Shown piece after piece: positions 15,871-23,137 of a stretch of 41,820 nucleotides of DNA; position 1 is the stretch's first letter; the number at the start of each line of letters is the position of its first letter. The position numbers and the translations under genes were made by a program. Location of the stretch: contig RZYW01000007.1 of NCBI GenBank assembly GCA_009930175.1, positions 1-41,820 on the forward strand, given 5' to 3'. The stretch is from Clostridia bacterium (lineage in GTDB: Bacteria; Bacillota; Peptococcia; Peptococcales; SKKY01). The notes under the pieces were generated by a model, which searched no databases, was not told where the DNA came from, and worked only from the letters and a program-made list of their open reading frames with translations.

Positions 15871-16635
15871 GTGTTTAACAAAAAACTTTACAGTATTTGG
15901 GCATTGCTGATATTATTTTTAGTTCCTGAATCAGCTTTTGCTATGCACATTATGGAAGGTTTTCTTCCATACAAGTGGGCTGCCTTTTGGGCTCTAATTT
16001 CATTACCTGTTGTTGTGTATGGTGTAGTTTCTATCTCTAAAAAAATGAAAGAAAACCCTGAATTAAAATTACTTTTAGGTGTAGCAGGTGCATTTGCTTT
16101 TGTTCTATCTGCACTAAAAATACCTTCTGTAACGGGTAGCAGTTCTCACCCAACAGGTGTTGGTTTAGGGGCTATCTTATTCGGACCAGCTGCTATGAGT
16201 GTACTTGGGATGATTGTTTTGTTATTTCAAGCAATTCTTCTTGCTCATGGTGGTATTACCACACTAGGAGCAAATGTTTTTTCCATGGCAATAGTAGGTA
16301 CTTTTGTAGCTTATGGTACTTATAAATTTGCTAAAAAAGCAGGAATTTCCAATGGTATAGCTGTTTTTCTTGCAGCAGCTTTTGGTAATTTAATGACTTA
16401 TGTTACAACTTCTTTTCAGCTGGCTTTGGCATTCCCTGCCGAAGTAGGTGGAGTTATGGCTTCTGCTGTAAAATTTTTGACTATATTCGCTGTAACACAA
16501 ATTCCTTTGGCAATTAGCGAAGGTTTACTAACAGTAGTTATTTTTAACTTCCTGTCAAAATACAGTTCTCAGGAATTAATTACTTTAAATATTTTCAAAA
16601 AAGGAGAGGTGTTGGGAGATGACAATCATGCGTAA
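15871..16635 (+). CDS. cbiM: Cobalt ECF transporter substrate-capture component CbiM
   Basis: 254 residues from GTG at 15871. AAGGAGG (15857-15863) is seven bases before it; the in-frame ATG at 15844 would make the ribosome site itself coding, so I reject it. A cleavable leader ends PESAFA, leaving [16 protein letters not shown] at the mature N-terminus: in the CbiM/NikM family the free amino group and the second-position histidine bind the metal. Five to six more spans follow, with [16 protein letters not shown] and [17 protein letters not shown] as conserved blocks. The B12 riboswitch upstream supports cobalt over nickel. Confidence 0.95.
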   Translation: MFNKKLYSIWALLILFLVPESAFAMHIMEGFLPYKWAAFWALISLPVVVYGVVSISKKMKENPELKLLLGVAGAFAFVLSALKIPSVTGSSSHPTGVGLGAILFGPAAMSVLGMIVLLFQAILLAHGGITTLGANVFSMAIVGTFVAYGTYKFAKKAGISNGIAVFLAAAFGNLMTYVTTSFQLALAFPAEVGGVMASAVKFLTIFAVTQIPLAISEGLLTVVIFNFLSKYSSQELITLNIFKKGEVLGDDNHA

Positions 16636-16912
16636 TAATATAATTTTGTTGCTATTAGTTGCTCTTCTTGCAGTTTTCCCTTTGTATCTTGTAAAAGACT
16701 CTGAATTTGGTGGAGCTGATGGTGCTGCAGAAGAAATGATTACTGAAATTAATCCAGAATATGAACCCTGGTTTAGTAGTTTTTGGGAGCCACCAGGTGG
16801 AGAGACAGAGAGCCTGCTCTTTGCCCTTCAGGCTGCTTTAGGTGCTGGTTTTATTGGATATTATGTTGGGTATAAAAGAGGCCAAGCTAAAGAAAAAGAG
16901 AATAAGGAATAA
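16619..16912 (+). CDS. cbiN: Cobalt ECF transporter small subunit CbiN
   Basis: 97 residues with two membrane spans (about 6-24 and 67-86) separated by an outside loop containing [23 protein letters not shown], the CbiN signature region. CbiN helps load cobalt into CbiM. Its start overlaps cbiM by 17 bases, with AAGGAGAGG inside cbiM; a second ATG nine bases later is possible. The charged C-terminus [14 protein letters not shown] lies in the cytoplasm. It ends the operon at a bidirectional terminator. Confidence 0.93.
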   Translation: MTIMRNNIILLLLVALLAVFPLYLVKDSEFGGADGAAEEMITEINPEYEPWFSSFWEPPGGETESLLFALQAALGAGFIGYYVGYKRGQAKEKENKE

Positions 16913-16914
16913 AA

Positions 16915-16942
16915 AAAGAGCCGGAAATTTTTCCGGCTCTTT
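16915..16942. terminator. Bidirectional terminator between cbiN and ychF
   Basis: AAAGAGCCGGAAA (16915-16927) pairs with TTTCCGGCTCTTT (16930-16942), 13 bp with a two-base loop. The A run on the left gives a seven-base U tract in the minus direction, so it suits ychF best; the plus direction has a shorter TTT. Confidence 0.85.
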
Positions 16943-16962
16943 CTAATATAGTATATTCATTT

Positions 16963-18066
16963 TTATACGTTGAATCTGAAGTGAACGACATCCCCATCTT
17001 TAACAACATATTCTTTTCCTTCAAGACGAAGTCTGCCAAGTTCTCTAGCTTTTGCAAAGGATCCTGCATTAGTAAGATCTTCATAGGAAACTACTTCAGC
17101 TCGAATAAAACCTCTTTCAAAGTCAGAATGAATAACACCTGCAGCCTGGGGAGCTTTTGTTCCTCTGCGAATTGTCCAGGCTCTTACTTCCAATTCTCCT
17201 GCTGTAAGATATGTTTCAAGACCTAGAAGGTAATAGGCCGCTTTGATTAAAAGATCAAGACCAGAGGCATCAAGGCCCATATCTTTTAAAAATTCTTTCT
17301 TTTCTTCAGCTGATAATTCTGCTATTTCAGATTCTATTTTTGCAGATACTGGAATTACTTCAGCATTCTCATCTTTGGCATATTCTCTAACTTTGTTAAC
17401 TAATGGATGATTTTCTGTATCTAAAATATCATCCTCAGAAACGTTAGCCACATAAATTACAGGTTTCATTGATAATAGGTTAAAGTTTTTTATAATAGCA
17501 AGTTCCTCTTCGGAGTATTCCAAAGTTTTTGCTGCTTTACCCTCCGCAAGTGCTTGGTCGATAATTTTACCAAGAAGCTGATCTTCAAATACGGCTTCTT
17601 TATCATTTGATTTTAATTTGTTTTTTAGTCTTGATCTTCTTCCTTCTAATACTTCCAGATCAGCAAGAACTAATTCTAAATTGATTACCTCGATATCGTT
17701 TACAGGATCAACTTTTCCAGATACGTGGGTAATATCATCATCTTCAAAACATCTTACAACATGAGCAATTGCATCAACCTCTCTGATATGGGAAAGAAAC
17801 TTGTTACCAAGGCCTTCTCCTTTACTTGCTCCAGCAACAAGGCCAGCAATATCAACAAACTCAAAGGTTGTATATATAGTTTTTTTCGGTTTAATAATTT
17901 CTGTAAGTTTTTCAAGTCTTTCATCAGGTACGTTTACGATTCCTACGTTAGGGTCAATTGTACAGAAGGGATAATTTGCTGATTCTGCACCTGCCTGGGT
18001 AATCGCATTAAACAAAGTAGATTTACCAACATTTGGTAATCCAACTATTCCACATTTTAAAGCCAA
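16963..18066 (-). CDS. ychF: Redox-regulated ATPase YchF (Obg-related)
   Basis: 367 residues, the family length. G1 is GLPNVGKST (9-17), the effector region YTTFEFVDIAGL holds the DxxG-type switch II, and the base-recognition motif position reads YVANVSEDD rather than NKxD, in line with YchF preferring ATP. A helical insert lies near 130-200 and the C-terminal TGS-like domain has GAKAP-type sequence GTKAPQAAGVIHSDFERGFI and ends DGDVVHFRFNV. YchF binds ribosomes and affects stress responses and translation fidelity. The start follows GAGGAG on the minus strand. Confidence 0.96.
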   Translation of the reverse strand: MALKCGIVGLPNVGKSTLFNAITQAGAESANYPFCTIDPNVGIVNVPDERLEKLTEIIKPKKTIYTTFEFVDIAGLVAGASKGEGLGNKFLSHIREVDAIAHVVRCFEDDDITHVSGKVDPVNDIEVINLELVLADLEVLEGRRSRLKNKLKSNDKEAVFEDQLLGKIIDQALAEGKAAKTLEYSEEELAIIKNFNLLSMKPVIYVANVSEDDILDTENHPLVNKVREYAKDENAEVIPVSAKIESEIAELSAEEKKEFLKDMGLDASGLDLLIKAAYYLLGLETYLTAGELEVRAWTIRRGTKAPQAAGVIHSDFERGFIRAEVVSYEDLTNAGSFAKARELGRLRLEGKEYVVKDGDVVHFRFNV

Positions 18067-18110
18067 TCTTTACACTCCTCTTTTGGTACTTAATTTATTG
18101 CAGTATTATG

Positions 18111-18139
18111 ATTTTATGCTAATAGATGTTTATTTGCAA
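18111..18139 (-). promoter_or_regulatory. Promoter of ychF
   Basis: On the minus strand: TTGCAA (18139-18134), 17-base spacer, TAAAAT (18116-18111), 44 bases before the ychF start. The -35 hexamer is a palindrome and may also serve the divergent gene. Confidence 0.6.
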
Positions 18140-18162
18140 TAAAAAAATGAAAATAGTAAGAT
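18134..18162 (+). promoter_or_regulatory. Possible promoter of the RsmF-like gene, sharing the palindromic -35
   Basis: The same TTGCAA (18134-18139) read on the plus strand is followed at 17 bases by TAAGAT (18157-18162), which has four of six -10 matches, 23 bases before the ATG at 18186. Weaker than the minus-strand promoter. Confidence 0.4.
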
Positions 18163-18185
18163 AAGTTGATAAATATAGAAGTGAG

Positions 18186-19520
18186 ATGGAGAATTTAATG
18201 ATTAAAAAAACATACGAAAAAATTCCAATAAAAACAATGGATAGAATTAAAGAAATTTTAGATGAAAATGAATTTGAAGAATTCAAAAATTCTTTAGATG
18301 AAGAACCTGTCTTGGGCCTTCGTGTTAATACTTTAAAAATATCTGTAGAAGACTTTCTAAAAATAGCTCCATTTAAATTAGAGCCAGTACCTTGGACGAA
18401 GAACGGCTTTTATTATGATAAAGAAGAGCGCCCTGGAAAACATCCCTATTATTATGCAGGATTGTACTATTTACAAGAGCCTTCAGCAATGCTTCCAGCT
18501 GAGGTACTTGCTCCAGATAAGTATTCATCTGTTTTAGATTTATGTGCTGCTCCTGGAGGTAAAAGCACTCAACTTGCAGAAATGATGGAAAATCAAGGAA
18601 TTCTTTTTGTTAATGATATAAGCCCTAAGAGAACAATGGCTTTAATTAGCAATCTTGTAAGAATGGGCGTTACTAACACAGTGGTTTGTAACAGTAAACC
18701 AGAAACCATGGCCAGAGAATTAATTGATTTTTTTACTCATATTCTTGTTGATGCTCCTTGCTCCGGTGAAGGAATGTTTAGAAGGGATCCTTCATCTATT
18801 GAAGATCTAAGCTTGTACTCTGTAGAAGACTGTCAACTTGCTCAAAGGGAAATTATAGCTTCCGCCTTCAAAATGATGAAGAATGACGGACTTCTTACTT
18901 TTTCTACTTGTACTTTTAATAAAATAGAAAATGAAGAGAATATCTCCTGGGCCTGTGAAAATTTTCCTGCTCAACTTTCAGAGTGCAAAAGAATATGGCC
19001 TCATAAGGATAAGGGGGAAGGACAGTTTGCCTCTTTAATAAAGAAAGATTCTGGAGATGATATAATAAGGGAATCTTTAATAGTAAAACCCTATAGGAAT
19101 GAATATTTAACAATTTTTATAGAAGAAACATTTACTGAAGAGTACCAAGATTTTTTTGATTTATCCAGAATTATTGAAATTAAAGATAAATTATACTTAC
19201 TTCCAAAGGGATATCCACTAATAAAAAAAATAAATATAATTAAGCCAGGTTTATTCCTTGGGGAGCTGAAAAAAAATCGTTTTGAGCCATCTGGGGATTT
19301 AGCACTTGCTTTCCCGCTAAAAGCATTTAAAAAAAGATTGAACTTTTTAAATAGGGATAATGAGGTGTTATCTTATTTAAAAGGAGAGACAATTATTAAA
19401 GATTTTTCTGAAAAAGGTTGGAGTATATTTGCTGTTGATGGATTTCCTTTAGGTTGGTTTAAAAAAGATGGGAATTTTTTAAAGAATTATTTTCCAAAAA
19501 ATATGAGAAGGATGGATTAA
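18186..19520 (+). CDS. RsmF/NOL1-NOP2-sun family rRNA (cytosine-C5) methyltransferase
   Basis: 444 residues. The catalytic domain (about 10-300) has the SAM-binding motif LDLCAAPGGKSTQLAEMM (117-134), the motif IV cysteine C192 in DAPCSGEGMF and the motif VI nucleophile C242 in STCTFNKIENE; this two-cysteine arrangement marks RNA m5C methyltransferases. The C-terminal third (about 310-444) matches the PUA-like extension of RsmF/YebU-type enzymes, with GLFLGELKKNRFEPS and a final VDGFPLGWFK. The substrate is probably 16S rRNA. The start could also be the ATG at 18198, which has GGAG better placed. It is followed after 3 bases by a pseudouridine synthase gene. Confidence 0.88.
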   Translation: MENLMIKKTYEKIPIKTMDRIKEILDENEFEEFKNSLDEEPVLGLRVNTLKISVEDFLKIAPFKLEPVPWTKNGFYYDKEERPGKHPYYYAGLYYLQEPSAMLPAEVLAPDKYSSVLDLCAAPGGKSTQLAEMMENQGILFVNDISPKRTMALISNLVRMGVTNTVVCNSKPETMARELIDFFTHILVDAPCSGEGMFRRDPSSIEDLSLYSVEDCQLAQREIIASAFKMMKNDGLLTFSTCTFNKIENEENISWACENFPAQLSECKRIWPHKDKGEGQFASLIKKDSGDDIIRESLIVKPYRNEYLTIFIEETFTEEYQDFFDLSRIIEIKDKLYLLPKGYPLIKKINIIKPGLFLGELKKNRFEPSGDLALAFPLKAFKKRLNFLNRDNEVLSYLKGETIIKDFSEKGWSIFAVDGFPLGWFKKDGNFLKNYFPKNMRRMD

Positions 19521-19523
19521 AAT

Positions 19524-20255
19524 ATGGTGAAAATCAGAATTGATAAGCTTCTCAGTGATCAATCTTCAGAAAGCAGAGGAGAGATAAAAAAGGAAATAAA
19601 AAGAAATGGAGTACAAATAAATGGATTAAGTATTAAAGATCCAGGAAAAATTGTAGATACTGAAAAAGATATAGTTATTTTTAGAGATAAAAAAATTTCT
19701 TACCAGCAGTATATTTATATTATGCTTAATAAGCCTGCAGGAATAGTTTCTGCAGTTACGGATGACAGAGATCAAACTGTTATTGATCATATAAAAGATG
19801 TATACCCAAGAAAAGATTATTTCCCTGTGGGAAGGCTTGATAAAGATACGGAAGGTCTTTTGATCATTACTAATGATGGTGCACTTGCCCATCAGGTTTT
19901 AAGTCCAAAGAAACATGTACCAAAAAAATATTATGTTGAAATTAATGGTAAAATTGAAGAAGATCATATTAAAATGTTAGAAGAAGGGGTTACTCTTGAA
20001 GATGGTTATCAAACGAAAGAAGGGAAGGCTGAAATTATTTCTTTTGAAAATGGGACCAGTAAAATACATTTAACTATTACTGAGGGGAAATTTCATCAGG
20101 TAAAAAGAATGATTAAGTCCATTGGCTTTGAGGTAAGTTATCTGAAAAGAATCGAAATGGGTTCTTTGAAATTAGATAAAAATCTAAAAACAGGAGAATT
20201 CAGAGAGTTAACAGAAGAAGAACTAGAATTATTCAAAGAAAGCAGGGGGAATTAA
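19524..20255 (+). CDS. RsuA/RluB/E/F family rRNA pseudouridine synthase
   Basis: 243 residues. An N-terminal S4 RNA-binding domain (IRIDKLLSDQSSESRGEI, about 3-45) is followed by the pseudouridine synthase domain with PVGRLDKDTEGLLIITNDG; D106 is the catalytic aspartate. Later blocks LSPKKHVPKKYYVEI and ITEGKFHQVKRMI are typical of RsuA. It isomerises a uridine in 16S or 23S rRNA; the exact site cannot be read from sequence, although RsuA (16S U516) is the closest pattern. Located directly after another rRNA modification gene, it probably shares its transcript. No strong ribosome site is seen, so coupling to the upstream gene is likely. Confidence 0.9.
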   Translation: MVKIRIDKLLSDQSSESRGEIKKEIKRNGVQINGLSIKDPGKIVDTEKDIVIFRDKKISYQQYIYIMLNKPAGIVSAVTDDRDQTVIDHIKDVYPRKDYFPVGRLDKDTEGLLIITNDGALAHQVLSPKKHVPKKYYVEINGKIEEDHIKMLEEGVTLEDGYQTKEGKAEIISFENGTSKIHLTITEGKFHQVKRMIKSIGFEVSYLKRIEMGSLKLDKNLKTGEFRELTEEELELFKESRGN

Positions 20256-20256
20256 G

Positions 20257-20439
20257 ATGCAGCCAAAAGGTGAAAAATTAAGAAAAGCAATCAACTGGGT
20301 AACAGAAACAAAAAATGATTTTCCGCAAAAAGAAATAATTAGTATAGTAAATGAGGCTAACATGAAGTTCGATTTGAATCCGGCAGATTCAGAATTTTTA
20401 ATAAAGTTTTTTAGAGATAACAAGGAAGCTCAAGTATAA
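20257..20439 (+). CDS. Conserved-looking 60-residue protein of unknown function
   Basis: 60 residues preceded by AGCAGGGGGA. It is highly charged and probably helical: PKGEKLRKAINWVTETKND, then PQKEIISIVNEANMKFDL, then NPADSEFLIKFFRD. The combination of GE-LRKA-NW and a LNPADSEFL end looks like a small conserved family found in several bacterial groups, but no function is known to me. The next gene starts immediately at its stop (TAA then ATG), so the two are translationally coupled, pointing to a link with the phosphatase-like protein downstream. Confidence 0.75.
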   Translation: MQPKGEKLRKAINWVTETKNDFPQKEIISIVNEANMKFDLNPADSEFLIKFFRDNKEAQV

Positions 20440-21342
20440 ATGATATATTGCTTTGGTCATTGCTTTCCATATACAGACATAGACAGTCTTGTCGGATCTG
20501 TCCTTTTAGAAAAATATTTTAAGCTACAAAATAAGGAAGCAGAAGCAGTATATTTTAATGAAGATGCACTTAGGGAAAGTACTTTGGATATATTTAAATT
20601 AACTGGTCTTAAGATGCCAAGGTTAATTGATAAAGAAGAGCTAAGCAGAGAGAATGTTGAATTTGCCTTAGTTGATCATAATGACATAATGGAGTCATTT
20701 GGTTTTTTTGACATTGAAAAAGAGGTTCTTCTTTGCATAGATCATCATACAATACAATCAAATTTGAAAGCAAAAGAAATAAGGTTTAAAAAAATTGGGG
20801 CAGCTTGTTCTATGGTTGCCGAGATGTTTATAGAAAAAAACCTTGAATTTACAAATGATTTAGCTAAAGGATGCGTAATAGGAATAATATCGGACACAAT
20901 GGGATTGCGAAATGCTAAAACAAGTGAGAGAGATCGGGAGATAGTTAAATATCTTTATAAAAATTATAATATTGATATTAGTTTCAGGGAATTAGTGGAA
21001 AAAACTGTAAAACAGGTAATGTTCAGAAATATGACTATTGAAAGAATACTTACTAATTCCTTGAGAGAATATAATAATGGCAGGGTTGGTATTTCGCAAA
21101 TATTCGTTCTTAATGAGGATTATAAAAAGAGGATTTCTGATATCCTGGAAGAAGGAAAAAAGATGAAATATGACCTTTATATTTTTGCACTTCATATTCA
21201 AAAAGAAAACAGAAGTGTGGTGTATTATTTTGACAGAAAGTATAATATATTTCCCGTTTATGAAGAGTATGACAGAGTTATTTCCAGATCAAGGGACTTG
21301 CTTCCCCACGTTTTAACTCAAATAAAATTAAGAAGTACCTGA
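20440..21342 (+). CDS. DHH/DHHA2 phosphoesterase, divergent manganese-dependent (family II) pyrophosphatase relative
   Basis: 300 residues, close to the ~310 of family II pyrophosphatases. Metal-site motifs appear in the correct order and spacing: H7, the DID of D13/D15, DHN (79-81), DHH (101-103) and D152 in IISDT. The C-terminal DHHA2 half (about 190-300) ends VISRSRDLLPHVL, matching the SRKK-VxP phosphate-gripping motif. Odd points: two extra residues lie between H7 and DxD, SRKK is SRSR, and the usual lysine of the DHHA2 domain appears to be arginine (R209 in SLREYN). It may hydrolyse pyrophosphate or another small phosphate ester. AAGGA precedes the ATG inside the upstream gene. Confidence 0.8.
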   Translation: MIYCFGHCFPYTDIDSLVGSVLLEKYFKLQNKEAEAVYFNEDALRESTLDIFKLTGLKMPRLIDKEELSRENVEFALVDHNDIMESFGFFDIEKEVLLCIDHHTIQSNLKAKEIRFKKIGAACSMVAEMFIEKNLEFTNDLAKGCVIGIISDTMGLRNAKTSERDREIVKYLYKNYNIDISFRELVEKTVKQVMFRNMTIERILTNSLREYNNGRVGISQIFVLNEDYKKRISDILEEGKKMKYDLYIFALHIQKENRSVVYYFDRKYNIFPVYEEYDRVISRSRDLLPHVLTQIKLRST

Positions 21343-21367
21343 ATTAATAATTCAGGTACTCTTTTTT
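21334..21367 (+). terminator. Terminator spanning the ends of the DHH gene and dsdA
   Basis: AGTACCTGAATT (21334-21345) pairs perfectly with AATTCAGGTACT (21349-21360), loop AAT, then C and seven T. The first arm contains the DHH stop codon and the second arm encodes the final dsdA codons on the other strand. The minus-direction T run is weak. Confidence 0.85.
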
Positions 21368-22600
21368 TATGCTTTCAGGAACAAGATTTCCACCTGTGCC
21401 CCAAATAATATAAGTAACATTCTCTGGATTGATATTATTCTTTTCAAAATAACCAGATTTTTGAATAATTTCAACACCTTTAATTCCAGTAACAGCAGAA
21501 GGCTCCAGAAAGATATTTTCTTCATAATAAAATTCTTTTAGTAATTTTGTCAGATAGTTATCTTCACAGGTATAGCAACCATCAATTACAGTGTTCAAAG
21601 TTTTTCCAACAAAACCTGAAGGTCTTCCAACGGCAAGACCATCGGCTATAGTTTTATTAGTTAAACCAATATCTTCAACAGATATTTTTTCATGTAATTG
21701 AGTGTAGAGCCCAAGGAAAAAAGAAGGGGACTCAACGGGTTCACCGAAGAAGCAGTGTACATTATCTTTAAATATTTCTTTTAGTCCGAAGGTTATTCCA
21801 CCAGGACCTCCACCAACCCCACAAGGTAAAAATACAAAAAGAGGATGTTCATCATTTACTGAGATTTTTAGTTCAGCAAGTTGCTTTTTTATTTCACTCC
21901 CTGCGATGCTATATCCTAAAAATAAATCTTTAGAATTTTCATCATCAATAAAGTAATCATTGGGATCTTTCTTTGACAGTTCCCTAGCACTTTCAACAGC
22001 AAAAGAATAATCAGATTTATACTCAAAAACTGTTACTCCCTGATTACGCAGCATTTCTTTTTTCCAGCTTTTAGCGTCTTCCGACATATGTACATTAACT
22101 TTAAAGCCCAGCTTAGCTCCCATTAAACCAATGCTTAATCCTAGATTACCTGTTGAACCAACTGAAATAGAGTATTTATTAAAAAAAGACTTTAGGTTTA
22201 TCAATTTAGAATAATCATCATTAGTATTTAGAAGATTATTTCTTATGGCAAGTTCTTCTCCGTGTTTCAATACTTCATAAAATCCACCTCTGGCTTTTAT
22301 TGATCCAGAAATGGGAAGCATATTATCCATCTTTAAAAATATTTTTCCTGGAAGATTTCTATTTTTTTTAATTTTAGAAATTCCTTTAATAGGAGAAGAA
22401 ATCAATCCACTACTTTGAAGTAATTCTGGGAAGGATTTATTTAAAAAGAGTGCGAATCGTTGTATTCTGTTTTCAGCTTCAAAAATTTCCTCTCTACTTA
22501 TATCAATACCCTTGTAAATTTCTTTATAGGTATTTTCCCAAAAAATTTCTTTTCTTTCACTTAACATTTTAATAACAGAATCATTTTTAATTTTATACAA
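21344..22600 (-). CDS. dsdA: D-serine ammonia-lyase (D-serine dehydratase)
   Basis: 418 residues, somewhat shorter than the ~440 of E. coli DsdA. A fold-type II PLP enzyme that turns D-serine into pyruvate and ammonia. The signature KIFLKMDNMLPISGSIKARG contains the PLP lysine K102, followed by SVGSTGNLGLSIGLMGAKLGF, NVHMSEDAKSWKK, and the glycine loop LPCGVGGGPGG that holds the cofactor phosphate. IADGLAVGRPSGFVG and ATGGNLVP-type ending WGTGGNLVPE agree with DsdA rather than threonine dehydratase. It lies 12 bases after a small membrane protein gene. No dsdC-like regulator is near. Confidence 0.93.
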   Translation of the reverse strand: MYKIKNDSVIKMLSERKEIFWENTYKEIYKGIDISREEIFEAENRIQRFALFLNKSFPELLQSSGLISSPIKGISKIKKNRNLPGKIFLKMDNMLPISGSIKARGGFYEVLKHGEELAIRNNLLNTNDDYSKLINLKSFFNKYSISVGSTGNLGLSIGLMGAKLGFKVNVHMSEDAKSWKKEMLRNQGVTVFEYKSDYSFAVESARELSKKDPNDYFIDDENSKDLFLGYSIAGSEIKKQLAELKISVNDEHPLFVFLPCGVGGGPGGITFGLKEIFKDNVHCFFGEPVESPSFFLGLYTQLHEKISVEDIGLTNKTIADGLAVGRPSGFVGKTLNTVIDGCYTCEDNYLTKLLKEFYYEENIFLEPSAVTGIKGVEIIQKSGYFEKNNINPENVTYIIWGTGGNLVPESIKKEYLNY

Positions 22601-22612
22601 AATAAGATCACC

Positions 22613-23053
22613 TTACCTAACAATAAAACTTAATCCGGAAAGCAGCAGGACAATACCAATTAATTTTTGCGTTGTTATTAAAGACTGAGCAATACCAAAT
22701 AAACCAAAATGATCAATTAAAACGCTGACAATTAACTGAACTACAATAAAAACACTTATTGCAACAGTTGAGCCAAGTATTGGAACAACTCTTGCAGCAT
22801 AATAGATAATTACAGCACCAAGAATTCCTCCGGCTAAAACATAAAACAAAGGAACTTGAAGTACTTTTTTATAATTTTCCATATCAAAACTAAAAAGGTT
22901 TATTACAAGCATTATAACAATACTTATTAATAAACTAATTAATACTGCAACTTTTGTTGTCAGCTCTTTTCCCAAGAAACCATTTATAGCAGGCTGGGAA
23001 CCCATACATATTCCGGCTAAAATTGCAAAAAATAACGCTGTAGCTTTACTCAT
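22613..23053 (-). CDS. DMT-superfamily YdcZ/DUF606-type membrane protein
   Basis: 146 residues, five hydrophobic spans (about 5-23, 34-53, 67-88, 92-112, 123-144) and the N-terminal motif FAILAGICMGSQPAINGFLGKEL typical of the DUF606/YdcZ family of drug/metabolite transporter relatives. These are often found in pairs, but only one is present here, so it may act as a homodimer. AGAGAGGTG precedes its ATG on the minus strand. Placement 12 bases upstream of dsdA suggests the pair shares a transcript and that it may move D-serine or a related amino acid; that role is inferred from context only. Confidence 0.82.
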   Translation of the reverse strand: MSKATALFFAILAGICMGSQPAINGFLGKELTTKVAVLISLLISIVIMLVINLFSFDMENYKKVLQVPLFYVLAGGILGAVIIYYAARVVPILGSTVAISVFIVVQLIVSVLIDHFGLFGIAQSLITTQKLIGIVLLLSGLSFIVR

Positions 23054-23137
23054 ATGACACCTCTCTTACATTACATGATATAATAATACAGTATGAAAAA
23101 TAAAAAAGATAGATGTTCACAAGGAAGGGGAAGCCTT

